From Gemmataceae bacterium (lineage in GTDB: Bacteria; Planctomycetota; Planctomycetia; Gemmatales; Gemmataceae), in assembly GCA_901538445.1 (NCBI GenBank), contig LR594586.1:434001-498000 (forward strand): DNA of 64,000 nt, read 5' to 3'. Each line of letters opens with the position of its first letter. The stretch's first letter is position 1. Made by a program: the position numbers and the translations under genes. The notes beneath the pieces were generated by a model. That model worked only from the letters and a program-made list of their open reading frames with translations, searched no databases and had not been told where the DNA came from. Positions 50,090-60,178 of the stretch are shown here, one piece after another.

Positions 50090-50851
50090 TCAGTCCGGCA
50101 GCGCGACCAACTCGCCGATCAGGCCGCCCAGGCGGCCGACGGCGAGTCTCGCGTTTACCAACACCTCTTTGTGGTCGAGCACCTCTGCGGACAGGCCGGC
50201 GGCCCGGTTCGTGACGCACGAAATCGCGGCGACCTCCAGGCCCAACTCCGCCGCCGTCTCGGCTTCGAGCGCAGTAGACATCCCGACCGCGTCCGCCCCG
50301 CACTTTGCGAGCGCCCGGATCTCAGCGGGCGTCTCGTAACTCGGCCCCGTCAGGGCCGCGTAGACTCCCGAGAGCAAACCTGCGAGACGGTCGAGCAACC
50401 GCGGGGAGTACGGCGAACTCAGGGCGGTTCCGGCAGCGAACGTTCGCCACGCCCCGGACCCGGTGAGCTTGAGGTGCGAGCGGATCGCGAGGAGCGAGCC
50501 GGGCTCTAACTTCGGGTGTATGCCCCCGGCGGCGTTCGTCATGATGAGACGCGTTGCGCCGAGGTCAGCCGCCACACGGACGGGTGCGGTCACGACCTCG
50601 CGGGGGTGGCCCTCGTAGTAGTGCATGCGGCCGTGAAACAGCAGCGCCGGGGTGCCGGACCAGTGGCCGAATGAGAGCGCGCCGCGGTGGCCGTGAACCG
50701 TCGGCGCGGCGAGGCCCGGGACATCGGCGAACGGGACCGTTGCGGTCTCCACAAAGCAGCGGGCCGCGTCACCGAGGCCGGAGCCGAGAACGACCGCGAC
50801 CCGCGGCGGGGCGATCCGGCAGTGCGAACGAAACGCGGCGAAAGATGACAT
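50090..50851 (-). CDS. Purine nucleoside phosphorylase (PNP/MTAP family)
   Basis: 253 residues from ATG 50851. It has the phosphate-binding start 'VAVVLGSGLGD', 'ATRLIMTNAAGGIHPKLEPGSLLAI', the purine-site block 'ALTGPSYETPAEIRALAKCGADAVGMSTALEAETAAELGLEV' and a C-terminal helix. This is the trimeric PNP type (PunA), slightly shorter than the usual 270-290 residues. It splits purine nucleosides with phosphate for salvage. It follows the cytidylate-kinase-like gene by 23 bp, and may be at the end of the ABC operon. Confidence 0.92.
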   Translation of the reverse strand: MSSFAAFRSHCRIAPPRVAVVLGSGLGDAARCFVETATVPFADVPGLAAPTVHGHRGALSFGHWSGTPALLFHGRMHYYEGHPREVVTAPVRVAADLGATRLIMTNAAGGIHPKLEPGSLLAIRSHLKLTGSGAWRTFAAGTALSSPYSPRLLDRLAGLLSGVYAALTGPSYETPAEIRALAKCGADAVGMSTALEAETAAELGLEVAAISCVTNRAAGLSAEVLDHKEVLVNARLAVGRLGGLIGELVALPD

Positions 50852-50874
50852 GCGGTACTCGGGGCGCGGGCGGG

Positions 50875-51609
50875 TCACGCGCCGGGAACGTCGTCCAGGC
50901 TCCGGGCCTCGTCCGCGGCCTCGCGGATCTCGGCGAACATCTGTTTGGTCCGCACGGCCCACCCGATGTACTGCGCGGCCCCCTCGATCCCGAGGCGGCC
51001 GGCGTTGACCACGAGGTCGTACCCGGTGGCGTCGGCCGGGTCGCCGCCGAGGGTCGCGACGAACTGGGCACGACGGTGGTCGCGGGCAGCAACCTCGCGG
51101 GCGGCCTCGTCGTGGCTGAGCCGCAGCCACTGGGCGAAGTAGGCGACGCGTGCGTCCTGCGGGGCGACGACGCGGACGTGCAGTGTCGTCTCGGTCGGGA
51201 GCAGGTAGCCGGCCCCGCGACCCACGAGCACGACGTCGCCGCGAGCCGCCGCGGACAGCACGACCTCGGCCATCGACACGGTCCCCGTGTCGAGCGGCCC
51301 CGGGGTCTGACCCCGGACCCGGTCGAGTTGCGCCGCGACCCACGCCCGCACGCCGTCGGGCACCTCGGCGAGGAACTGCGACCGGGCGGTCTCGTCTTCG
51401 ACGAGGTAGTCGAGTGTTTCGTTATCCAGCACCTGCCAGCCGAGGACCGCACCGACCCGGCGGGCGATCGTGGTGCCCCTGGCACCGGCCTGCCGGCTGA
51501 TGGCGACGGCCAGGCCGCGGGGCCGTGTGATCGGACCGGACGGTTCAGTGTCGCCCCGGTACCCGTGGGCCGGGGGCGCGGGGAAGTCCGCGGTCGGGGG
51601 CGTCGGCAC
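50875..51609 (-). CDS. Cytidylate-kinase-like protein
   Basis: 244 residues from a GTG at 51609. After a proline-rich leader comes 'LAVAISRQAGARGTTIARRVGAVLGWQVLD', the P-loop variant of the Cytidylate_kin2 family, then 'VLVGRGAGYLL' and 'YDLVVNAGRLGIEGAAQYI'. True CMP kinases are similar but have a different lid; the family's substrate is not settled. It sits 11 bp downstream of an ABC permease gene and so is probably co-transcribed. Confidence 0.8.
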   Translation of the reverse strand: MPTPPTADFPAPPAHGYRGDTEPSGPITRPRGLAVAISRQAGARGTTIARRVGAVLGWQVLDNETLDYLVEDETARSQFLAEVPDGVRAWVAAQLDRVRGQTPGPLDTGTVSMAEVVLSAAARGDVVLVGRGAGYLLPTETTLHVRVVAPQDARVAYFAQWLRLSHDEAAREVAARDHRRAQFVATLGGDPADATGYDLVVNAGRLGIEGAAQYIGWAVRTKQMFAEIREAADEARSLDDVPGA

Positions 51610-51620
51610 GGGCGAACTCC

Positions 51621-52646
51621 TCACACGTCGTCGCGGTACTCCAGCCGCGCGAACAGCCACATTCCGAAAACGGTCAGCCCTGTCGCCGCGGCCGCCAGCA
51701 CCGCCCAGGCGTTGCCGGTCGATTCGGCCTGCGCCAGGTCGAGCATGTTCACCGGGTAGCCGGCGGCCGCAGCGGCATTATACATGAGCGAGCGGGCGTA
51801 GAACGTGAGACTCAGCAACTTCAAGCTGCCCGGCAGCGCCGCGACCAGCGCCTCGTAGAAGAACACGTACACGAGCCCGACGACCACGGGCCGGCGGAAC
51901 ACCGCGCCGATCAGGTGGAACATCGCCGCGAACGCGACCGTCCCCGCGGCCGCGGCCGGCCAGTACAGCTCCAGCGCTTTGAGCCCGAGCGCGCCACCCG
52001 CGAGGCAGAGCGCCGCGAACCCGCCCAACCCGAACAGCACGCACCACGGGAGCGTGCCGAGAAACTTCGCGAGGTAGATCGCCGACCGCGGCACCGGCCG
52101 GGTCATCACCCACACCAGCGACCGCGACTCCCGCTCGGTCCCGAACGCGGCCGAGGCGTAGGCCAGCGTGAACATCGGCAGTACGAACCCGAAGTACGCG
52201 CCGAGCACGACCCACCGCGAGAAATTCATGAACTCCCAGCGGTCGCGGAACTCCCGCGAGTTGAGCACCGCGTGCGGGACAGACAGGACCAGCGACTGCA
52301 CGCCGTTCCGGAGCGGGTCGAACGGGTTCGGCACCTCGTGCGGGCCGATCGGCGCGACGCTGGGCGGGTTCGGCACCGAGTACGCCTCGTACCGCCTCGG
52401 GTCGTACCGGCCGGGGAGGAGTTGTTGGTCGGCGTACTGCTGGTTGGTCAGGTCGCGCCGCACGGGCCGGTGCGGGAGGCCCCACCGGTCGCGGAACGTC
52501 ACAACTCCGACGCTGGTGACCACGAGCGCGAGCAGCCCGACGGACACCCAGCCCATCTGCCGCACGCGCCACTGCCGCTGGAACGTCTGGACGGTCATCA
52601 CCCAGAACGCGGTCGCCACGCTCGGGCCGGTTGCGGTCTGGTTCAT
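51621..52646 (-). CDS. ABC-2 type permease
   Basis: 341 residues from ATG 52646. One membrane helix near the N-terminus (WVSVGLLALVVTSVGVVTF), a large extracellular loop (about 55-140) and then five hydrophobic helices ending with 'VLAAAATGLTVFGMWLF'. The motif 'SAAFGTERESRSLVWVMTRPVPRSAIYLAKF' is characteristic of ABC-2 exporters. Its start overlaps the ATPase gene stop (ATGA), so the two form one transporter. The cargo is unknown. Confidence 0.85.
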   Translation of the reverse strand: MNQTATGPSVATAFWVMTVQTFQRQWRVRQMGWVSVGLLALVVTSVGVVTFRDRWGLPHRPVRRDLTNQQYADQQLLPGRYDPRRYEAYSVPNPPSVAPIGPHEVPNPFDPLRNGVQSLVLSVPHAVLNSREFRDRWEFMNFSRWVVLGAYFGFVLPMFTLAYASAAFGTERESRSLVWVMTRPVPRSAIYLAKFLGTLPWCVLFGLGGFAALCLAGGALGLKALELYWPAAAAGTVAFAAMFHLIGAVFRRPVVVGLVYVFFYEALVAALPGSLKLLSLTFYARSLMYNAAAAAGYPVNMLDLAQAESTGNAWAVLAAAATGLTVFGMWLFARLEYRDDV

Positions 52647-53623
52647 GTTCGCCCGCTCCCGCCGAGCAGGTACCCCAGGATGTCGTGGGCCGATTCGTCG
52701 AGCGGCTCCAGCCTCCGGACCTCGATGCCGCGCTCGACCACGAGCCGCGACAGCGCCTCGAAAAACCGCTTCGGGCTCCGGGCCTTCACCACGAGGCCCG
52801 GCGGCCCGTCGCGCGTCACCTCGACCGCGACGACCTCGGGCACGTTCAGCAAGAGCCGAGCGAGATCGCGTGGGTCGTCGATGTCGATCCGCACCGCCAG
52901 CGGGTGGTCGTCGAGCAGGTCGCGGATCTGCGTGAGCGTGCCGACCGCGGCGACGCGGCCGCGGGCCATGATCGCAACGTGGTTCGTGAGTTTCTCCAGA
53001 GCTTCGAGTTCGTGGCTGGAGATCAGCAGGCACTTCCCCTGTGCGACGAGCGATTGAAAGAGTTCGAGCAACTCCTGGCGGCCGATCGGGTCGATGCCCG
53101 AGAGCGGCTCGTCGAGGATGAGCAGTTCCGGGTCGTGGAGCAGCGCCTGAGCGAGCTTCACCCGCTGGCGCATGCCTTTGGAGTATCCCCTAAGTATGCG
53201 GTCGGCCCGGTCGCGCATGCCGACGCGCTCCAGAACCGCCTCGGTCCGTTGAGTCGCGTCCGCCCGCGAGTACCCGCACATGCGGGCCATGACCCACACG
53301 AACCGGCGGCCGGTGAGGTCCTCGTAGAAGGCGTCGATGTCCGGGCAGTACCCGACGAGCCGGCGGGCGCGCCAGTCGCTCGCGTCCACGCCGCGGACCG
53401 TGACCCGCCCGAGCGTCGGTTTGAGCTGCCCGTTGGCCATACGGAGCAGCGTGGACTTCCCGGCCCCGTTCGCGCCGACCAGCCCCGTGATGCCGCCCGT
53501 GAGCGACAGCGTGACCTGGTTCAGCGCGAGCACCGAGCCGTACCACTTCGAGACGTGCTCGAACAGCAAGAGAGGTTCTTGAAGTGCGGAGTGCGGAGTG
53601 CGGAGTGCGGAATCGGGAACCAT
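52643..53623 (-). CDS. ABC-2 exporter ATPase
   Basis: 326 residues from ATG 53623. Walker A is GANGAGKST, the signature is YSKGMRQR, Walker B is LLILDEPLSGID, the switch His is in SSHELEALEKL. The first about 15 residues are encoded by a heptanucleotide repeat tract (GTGCGGA four times), which lies between the ATG and the conserved domain; an in-frame TTG just after the tract would be an alternative start. It pairs with the permease at 51621. Changes in repeat number would shift the frame. Confidence 0.88.
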   Translation of the reverse strand: MVPDSALRTPHSALQEPLLLFEHVSKWYGSVLALNQVTLSLTGGITGLVGANGAGKSTLLRMANGQLKPTLGRVTVRGVDASDWRARRLVGYCPDIDAFYEDLTGRRFVWVMARMCGYSRADATQRTEAVLERVGMRDRADRILRGYSKGMRQRVKLAQALLHDPELLILDEPLSGIDPIGRQELLELFQSLVAQGKCLLISSHELEALEKLTNHVAIMARGRVAAVGTLTQIRDLLDDHPLAVRIDIDDPRDLARLLLNVPEVVAVEVTRDGPPGLVVKARSPKRFFEALSRLVVERGIEVRRLEPLDESAHDILGYLLGGSGRT

Positions 53624-53699
53624 ACCGGTGTCCGCTCGTGCGGCCGGGGGAGTATCGGCGGTTTTCAACTCCGCGTTCCGCATTCCGCACTCCGAATTC
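53584..53699. repeat. Heptanucleotide repeat tract and inverted copy
   Basis: GTGCGGA occurs four times in tandem at 53584-53611, and degenerate inverted copies (TCCGCGT, TCCGCAT, TCCGCAC) lie at 53670-53693. The first tract encodes the N-terminus of the ATPase, the second lies at the end of the next gene. Confidence 0.85.
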
Positions 53700-54630
53700 A
53701 GCCGACGATCTCCACCGCTTGCACGCGCCGCCGGAGGTACAGCAGGCACGCGCCGCACACCGCGGCCACGACCGCCCACGCCTCCCAGAACTCGGGCTGC
53801 CCCGGCGGGCGGATCGAGCCGTGCTCGGCCCCGAGGCACCACAGCCCGCACAGGTACAGGTCGTTCCACAGGTCGACGAGTCGCCACCGCGGGTCCACCT
53901 CGCGGGCGAGCTGGTCACCGAGCATCCGCAGGAACACGAACAGCCCCATCCAGATCATCACTATCGGCACGGCGCGCCGCACCCACACCGCGGTCGCCAC
54001 CACGAGCAGGCTCATCGACACCGTCAGCACGAGGCCGTACCCGAGGATGCCGAGGACCAGGTCGAGGTTGTCGAGGTAGTACGTCTTCCAGTCGTAGAGC
54101 AGCCCGGCCTCGACCCAGAGGCCGACCGCGGGGAGCGTGACGAGTACGTTCACGAAGATGCCTATGGCGAGGCACTTCCCGAGGACGTAGTGCCACCGGC
54201 CGATCGGCTTCGACAGGTAGAACGGCAGGCTCCCGTGGAAGAAGTCATTGCCCACCAGCACCGACCCGGCCAGAGCCAGGAGGATGATGAGGACGTACCC
54301 CTGGTACCAGATGAAGTTCCCGAACGTGTGCGCCGTGCCGTTGAGCGCGAGGCGGTCGAAGAACTTCGTGAGGTTCCCGACGGTCACCGGGATGCCGGCG
54401 AACCGCACCGTCTCGGTCGAGAGCTGGTTCGTGATCCAGACGACGAGGTACTGCGCGTAGAAGAAGAAGAAGAACACGAGCAGGCCGAGCCCGAACAGCC
54501 CCCACAGGAGCCGGCGGCGGACCAGCAGCCGGACCGACACGCGCGCCATTGCGGCGGACGCCCACAGCGGCCCGTGCGGCTCGCCGCGCCACGGCCGGTA
54601 GCGGAGCAGGTTGTCGGTCTGTGCGGCCAT
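53698..54630 (-). CDS. ABC-2 type permease (second pair)
   Basis: 310 residues. A cytoplasmic start is followed by hydrophobic helices (LLWGLFGLGLLVFFFFFYAQYLVVWI at about 36-60; YVLIILLALAGSVLVG; IFVNVLVTLPAVGLWV; LGILGYGLVLTVSMSLLVVATAVWV; IVMIWMGLFVFLRML; AVVAAVCGACLLYL), with the ABC-2 block 'NDFFHGSLPFYLSKPIGRWHYVLGKCLAIG'. It partners with the ATPase at 54832. The 3' end runs into the inverted heptanucleotide copies. Confidence 0.85.
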   Translation of the reverse strand: MAAQTDNLLRYRPWRGEPHGPLWASAAMARVSVRLLVRRRLLWGLFGLGLLVFFFFFYAQYLVVWITNQLSTETVRFAGIPVTVGNLTKFFDRLALNGTAHTFGNFIWYQGYVLIILLALAGSVLVGNDFFHGSLPFYLSKPIGRWHYVLGKCLAIGIFVNVLVTLPAVGLWVEAGLLYDWKTYYLDNLDLVLGILGYGLVLTVSMSLLVVATAVWVRRAVPIVMIWMGLFVFLRMLGDQLAREVDPRWRLVDLWNDLYLCGLWCLGAEHGSIRPPGQPEFWEAWAVVAAVCGACLLYLRRRVQAVEIVG

Positions 54631-54717
54631 GCTGATCCTAACGACCCGCGGAGTGTCAACTCGCCCGCCGGTGATTCAAGCGATTCTCATTGGTTCCGGC
54701 AGCGGGGGGAGGGGTCT

Positions 54718-54787
54718 CCAGAACCATCGCCAACTCTCCAGAACCATCCCCGAGAGCCCCAGAACCATCCCGAACTCTCCAGAACCA
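54718..54787. repeat. Four CCAGAACCA direct repeats
   Basis: CCAGAACCA at 54718, 54738, 54759 and 54779, spaced 20, 21 and 20 bp, in the 200-bp gap between the second ABC ATPase and its permease. The intervening DNA is similar too (AACTCT, CCCGAG). Confidence 0.8.
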
Positions 54788-54831
54788 ACAGCGGCGTTCC
54801 CGAGGCATCGGCCCTCGGGTGTGCCCCGAGG

Positions 54832-55797
54832 TCACGCCCCCACCGTGCGGAGGAACAACTCTTCCAAGGTCTCGTCGTCCGGCACCAGCGATCGGATCAC
54901 CGCGTTCTGCGTCTCGGCGAGACGGAAGAAGTCGAGGTTCACCCAGCCCGGCGGCACCGCGACGCGCCACTCGCCGTGCCCGTTGTCGGCCAGCACCTTC
55001 ACCTCGCACTTGGCCAACTCGGACCGAAACGAGACCCCGTCGCCCTGCACGCGGATGCGGAACCGGTGCTGCCGGGGGTCGCGGAGTTCGGCGACGGTCC
55101 CCTGCCCCCGCACCCGGCCGCCGGCCATGATGACGACCCGCTCGCACACCGCTTCGACGTCCGCGAGCAAGTGGGTCGAGAGAATGACCGACTTCCCGTG
55201 GTCGGTGCCGAGCCGCTCGACCAGCCGGAGCATCGCGTCCCTGCCGGCGGGGTCGAGCCCGGACGTCGGCTCGTCGAGGAACAGTACGGGCGGATCGTGA
55301 ACCAGCGCCTGCGCGAGCTTCGCCCGCTGCTTCATCCCGGCCGAATACTCCTCGACGAGCCGGTAGCGGGCCTCTTCGAGTTCGAGGTACGAGAGCACCT
55401 CGTGCGCGCGCCGCTGGGCCTCGCGCCGCGGCATCCCGTACAGCTCGCCCGCGAGGCTCACGTACTCCACGCCGGTGAGCCCGGGGACGAGCGCGTCGGC
55501 CTCCGGCATGAACCCGATGAGCCGCCGCAACTGCCAGTTCGCGCTTGCGTCGCGGTCGCCGCCGAGTTCCTGATCCAGCACGCGGCCGGTGCCGCTCGAC
55601 GGCGGGATCAGACCCATCAGAATCTTGAGCAGCGTGGACTTCCCGGCCCCGTTCGGCCCGAGCAGCCCGACGCGCCCCGGCGGGAGATCTAGCGTGACGT
55701 CCTGGAGCGCCGTGAACGCTCCGAACGTGCGGGTGATCTTCGAGAGGGAAATCAGAGTGTTGGTGAGTGGTGAGTGGTGAGTGGTGAGTGGGGTCAT
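54832..55797 (-). CDS. ABC-2 exporter ATPase (second pair)
   Basis: 321 residues from ATG 55797. Walker A GPNGAGKST, signature YSAGMKQR, Walker B VLFLDEPTSGLD, switch His STHLLADVE. The N-terminal 'MTPLTTHHSPLTN' is encoded by four TGGTGAG/CTCACCA heptanucleotides, just as in the other ATPase of the cluster. With the permease at 53698 it forms the second exporter of the cluster. The C-terminal about 90 residues are an accessory domain that may bind the permease. Confidence 0.88.
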   Translation of the reverse strand: MTPLTTHHSPLTNTLISLSKITRTFGAFTALQDVTLDLPPGRVGLLGPNGAGKSTLLKILMGLIPPSSGTGRVLDQELGGDRDASANWQLRRLIGFMPEADALVPGLTGVEYVSLAGELYGMPRREAQRRAHEVLSYLELEEARYRLVEEYSAGMKQRAKLAQALVHDPPVLFLDEPTSGLDPAGRDAMLRLVERLGTDHGKSVILSTHLLADVEAVCERVVIMAGGRVRGQGTVAELRDPRQHRFRIRVQGDGVSFRSELAKCEVKVLADNGHGEWRVAVPPGWVNLDFFRLAETQNAVIRSLVPDDETLEELFLRTVGA

Positions 55798-55864
55798 TGT
55801 CCGGCGTTCCCACGCGACGGTCATTGAATGTCGTCGGCCCGTCCGAAACCCACCACTCACCACC
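55761..55864. repeat. Heptanucleotide repeat TGGTGAG x4 and inverted copy
   Basis: TGGTGAG is repeated four times at 55761-55788, inside the predicted 5' end of the ATPase gene. An inverted partial copy (CACCACTCACCACC) is at 55851-55864, between this gene and argJ. Confidence 0.85.
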
Positions 55865-55867
55865 CCG

Positions 55868-57046
55868 TCAGGTCGTGTAGTCCGCGTTCAGCCGGATGTA
55901 CTCGGGGGTGAGGTCGCAGGTGTGGAACGTGCAGCGGCCGGAGCCGAGCGCGAACTTCAGCTTGAAGTGGACCTCGCGGTTGTGCTTCAGGTACGCCGAG
56001 GCGGACGCGGCGTCGAACGGCAGCGGCGTCCCGCTCTTGTACAGGAGCATGTCGCCCATCCACATCGACAAGTCCTTCTCGTCGAACGGCACGCCAGCGT
56101 ACCCGGCGGCCGACACGACGCGGCCCCAGTTCGGGTCGGCCCCGAACACGGCGGTCTTCACCAGCGCACTCTCGGCGATGGCCTTCGCGATCTGGCGGGC
56201 GTCGGCGTCGGTGCGGCAGCCGTCGACCTCGATCGTGATGAGGTGCTCGGCCCCCTCGGCGTCGATGGCGATCTTGCGGGCGAGTTCGACGCACACGCTG
56301 GTGACGGCGTCCTGGAACGCGGCGAGGTCCGGGCCGGCGAGCGTCGGGCCGGTGCCGTTCGCGAGGATGAAGACGGTGTCGTTGGTGCTGGTGTGCCCCT
56401 CGACCGAGATGCAGTTGAAACTGCGGTCGCAGGCGGCCTTGAGGGCGTGGTGCAGGTCGGCCTCGCCGACGGCCGCGTCGGTGAGGACGAACCCGAGCAT
56501 GGTCGCCATGTTCGGGCCGATCATCGCCGCGCCCTTCGCGAACCCGGTGATGGTGAAGCCGCTCGCCTCGCGGGTGGCGACCTTGATGCCGGTGTCGGTG
56601 GTGAGGATGGCGGCCGCGGTGTGGCTGAGCGCCTCGCGGCCGGGCGCGACTTCGCGGGTGGCCTTCGGGATGCCAGCTTCGAGGACCGGCATCGGCAGCG
56701 GCCGGCCGATCACGCCCGTGGACGCGACCAGCACCTGCTCGGGCTTGCACCCGAGGTTCGCGGCGACGAGTTCGGTCATGCGCCGTGCGTCGGCGAGCCC
56801 CTGCTCGCCGGTGCAGGCGTTCGCGTTGCCGGAGCACACGACGATGGCCCGCGCGTCGGCCCGCGGGAGCCGCTCGCGGCTCACCTGGACCGGTGCGGCG
56901 CACACGCGGTTCTGCGTGAACACGCCGGCCGCGGTTGCGGGGGTGTCACTGACGACGACCGCAACGTCCCGGCGGTCGGGTTCGCTGCGGAGTCCGCTCA
57001 CAATGCCCGCGTACCGGTAGCCGCGGGCCAGGTGCCATTCGCTCAT
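55868..57046 (-). CDS. argJ: Bifunctional glutamate N-acetyltransferase / ornithine acetyltransferase
   Basis: 392 residues from ATG 57046. The autocleavage site is in 'GFAKGAAMIGPNMATMLGFV', where the Thr of MATML becomes the nucleophile of the beta chain; 'VASTGVIGRPLPM' is the oxyanion-hole block, and the C-terminus 'DLTPEYIRLNADYTT' is a typical ArgJ end. It transfers acetyl between ornithine and glutamate in arginine synthesis, in the cytoplasm. It has no arg neighbours here. Confidence 0.95.
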   Translation of the reverse strand: MSEWHLARGYRYAGIVSGLRSEPDRRDVAVVVSDTPATAAGVFTQNRVCAAPVQVSRERLPRADARAIVVCSGNANACTGEQGLADARRMTELVAANLGCKPEQVLVASTGVIGRPLPMPVLEAGIPKATREVAPGREALSHTAAAILTTDTGIKVATREASGFTITGFAKGAAMIGPNMATMLGFVLTDAAVGEADLHHALKAACDRSFNCISVEGHTSTNDTVFILANGTGPTLAGPDLAAFQDAVTSVCVELARKIAIDAEGAEHLITIEVDGCRTDADARQIAKAIAESALVKTAVFGADPNWGRVVSAAGYAGVPFDEKDLSMWMGDMLLYKSGTPLPFDAASASAYLKHNREVHFKLKFALGSGRCTFHTCDLTPEYIRLNADYTT

Positions 57047-57113
57047 GCTGCAATCGTATGCACGCGGGCAAGGGGGGAAAGAAGCAGACGGACGAATGCA
57101 CCGGCCGGGCGAC

Positions 57114-57170
57114 CCGGGAGCGTCAGCGACCGGAGGTGAGCGAGTGAACTCCGGTCGCTGACGCTCCCGG
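57114..57170. repeat. 22-bp perfect inverted repeat
   Basis: Arms 57114-57135 and 57149-57170 with a 13-nt loop, between divergently transcribed genes (argJ leftward, 57321 rightward). Because both genes start beyond it, it is not a simple terminator; it looks like a dispersed planctomycete repeat. Confidence 0.75.
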
Positions 57171-57320
57171 CTCGCCGCGCCCGAGTCCCTCGTTCGCAGG
57201 CAGGTTTCGCCCAGTTTGACATCGTGCGTCGTGAAACAGTGCCGGATTCGCGGCTCGGCCGGCACACCCCGTGCAACACCCTGGGCCGTTCAACTCACTC
57301 CCCCCGGCAGGAGGCCGGTC

Positions 57321-57872
57321 ATGAACAAGGCGGCACTCACCCTCGCGGTCCTCGTCGCGGCGAGCCACTCAGCTTTCGGGACCGACCCCCGCGCGCCCGT
57401 GGTCGGGACCACCCAGACTCTCCCGGTTGTCTCGGTTTCCATTTCGGTCGGGAACACCGGTGCCGAGAGCAAGCGGGGCGTCTACGCACCGCCCCCGGGG
57501 TGGTACGTTCGCAGCCACCGCGTCGTGACCGCCGACAAGCGTGGGTCGGTCTCGTACACGGTGAGCACGGTTCCGGCGGGGTGGGCGTGGCGGGCCGAGG
57601 AGCAGACGACGGCCGAAGCGAAGGCGGCCGGGTCGGCAGCGGTGACGGCGTACAAGGTGTCGGGGGGCGCTCAGGCCGCGACCGCAACCGCGACCGCCGC
57701 CACCGAACTTCAAGCGAACGCCTCGAGCCACCACCTGCTCGTCGTGGACGTGTCGGCCCGCGGTTGCGGCCTTTGGAAGGGCGATAGCGGCGTGGAACTG
57801 ACGGTGGTTGCGGAGTTGGTATACCTGGGAACGCCGGCCGCCAAAAAGGAGGCGGGCGAGCGGCGGCCCTGA
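57321..57872 (+). CDS. Secreted protein, unknown function
   Basis: 183 residues from ATG 57321, with GGAGGCC just before it. Signal peptide (MNKAALTLAVLVAASHSAFG). The mature part is rich in Ala, Thr and Val, with strands such as 'GWYVRSHRVVTADKRGSVSYTVSTVPAG' and 'HHLLVVDVSARGCGLWKGDSGVELTVVAELVYLG'. No domain is recognised. It converges with the EF-Tu paralog 13 bp away. Confidence 0.65.
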   Translation: MNKAALTLAVLVAASHSAFGTDPRAPVVGTTQTLPVVSVSISVGNTGAESKRGVYAPPPGWYVRSHRVVTADKRGSVSYTVSTVPAGWAWRAEEQTTAEAKAAGSAAVTAYKVSGGAQAATATATAATELQANASSHHLLVVDVSARGCGLWKGDSGVELTVVAELVYLGTPAAKKEAGERRP

Positions 57873-57885
57873 AGCCCCCGCCCTT

Positions 57886-59061
<1,176 letters not shown>

Positions 59062-59326
59062 GGGAATCGGGTCTCCCGGTCGCAACGAGCGACCGCGGGT
59101 GGTGCCGGAGCCCCTGCCCGGCCGCGGGTGCGGCCTTTTTTCCACGACGAGTGGACCCAGGGCAGGCTCTCCCGGCGGTGCCGAAAGGCGCGGGATGGAC
59201 ACGCGAGCGGAAGAAATGGTTCGGCTCAGATTTCTGAGCCGCGCAGCGAGCACGCGGGCGAGGTGGGAGTGTGGCGCCTTGCACCCGGCGCGGGATCGGG
59301 GATTATGGCGGCACGGAGGGTGCGCG

Positions 59327-59961
59327 ATGACGGAGGCGGAGTGGCTGGCGTGCAACGACCCGAAGCCGATGCTCGCGTTCCTGCGAGGCAGGGCGACTGA
59401 TCGGAAGCTGCGGCTGTTCTCGGTGGCGATCGGAAAACTTCTCGCCCACGGGGGCGCTTCGAAGATGCGGAAGCTGCCTTCCACTTGAGCGAGGGATACG
59501 CGGACGGCCGGATCGACATAAGTGCTTTGCGGGCGACGACGGAGCAGGCGATTGCGGACGCCGGACAAATGCGAGCAGTCCGGGACTGGGATAAATCGAA
59601 CACGCTTTGGGCCGCTGCGTACTCATGTCAGGACGCTGCGGAGCAGGCGGTCGATGACACGTTGCGCCTGGTGAGGGCTGTACTCGGACCCATCCCAGAC
59701 TGGACGCTCTGCCGCATGGCGGAGGACATCTTCGGCAACCCGTTCCGGGTCGTCGCGATTGATCCGCAGTGGCTCACGTCGGACGTGCTGGCGTTGGCCC
59801 GTGGCATCTACGACGAGCGAGCGTTCGACCGCATGCCGATCCTCGCGGACGCACTCCAGGACGCCGGGTGCGACAGCGCTGACGTCCTCGACCACTGCCG
59901 CGGTCCGGGGCCGCACGTTCGCGGGTGCTGGGTCGTCGATCTGGTCTTGGGCAAGGGGTAG
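59327..59961 (+). pseudogene. Frameshifted member of an abundant Gemmata protein family
   Basis: The first part (59327-59488, [34 protein letters not shown]) and the second (59485-59961, from '[12 protein letters not shown]' to 'HVRGCWVVDLVLGKG') look like the N- and C-terminal parts of one family that I know as widespread in Gemmata relatives. In the second frame, '[19 protein letters not shown]' reads upstream of the first stop, so one indel near 59440-59470 would join them. It is either a decaying gene or a base-calling error. A tail fragment of a second copy is at 60179. Function of the family is unknown. Confidence 0.65.
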
Positions 59962-60170
59962 GGTGCGTCGAGGCCGGCCCTGCGGCCGAGCCGCACCGTG
60001 GGGCCGATGCGGTGTCTGGAGCACGTCGCGTTTACGAGCCACAGGGCTCCCCCACGTGGACTTCTGCTATCCCAAGCATCACAGGTACAAGCCCCGTAGC
60101 TCGAAAGACGAGAGATACGCCCCGGCCCCACGGTGCGGCTCGCCGCGAAGCGCGGCTCGACACACCCTAC
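59958..60170. repeat. Imperfect 48-bp terminal inverted repeats around 116 bp
   Basis: The left arm is 59958-60006 and the right arm 60123-60170; they match in most positions (both have GTAGGGTG, GTCGAG, GAGCCGCACCGTGGGGCCG in the same order). The left arm starts in the stop codon of the pseudogene. No gene lies inside. The layout resembles a small inverted-repeat element. Confidence 0.65.
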
Positions 60171-60178
60171 CGCCGACG

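Noticed and set aside
53584-55692. A 702-residue plus-strand open frame
   Set aside because: It is antisense to the second ABC permease and ATPase and passes through the simple repeats; it has no recognisable domain.
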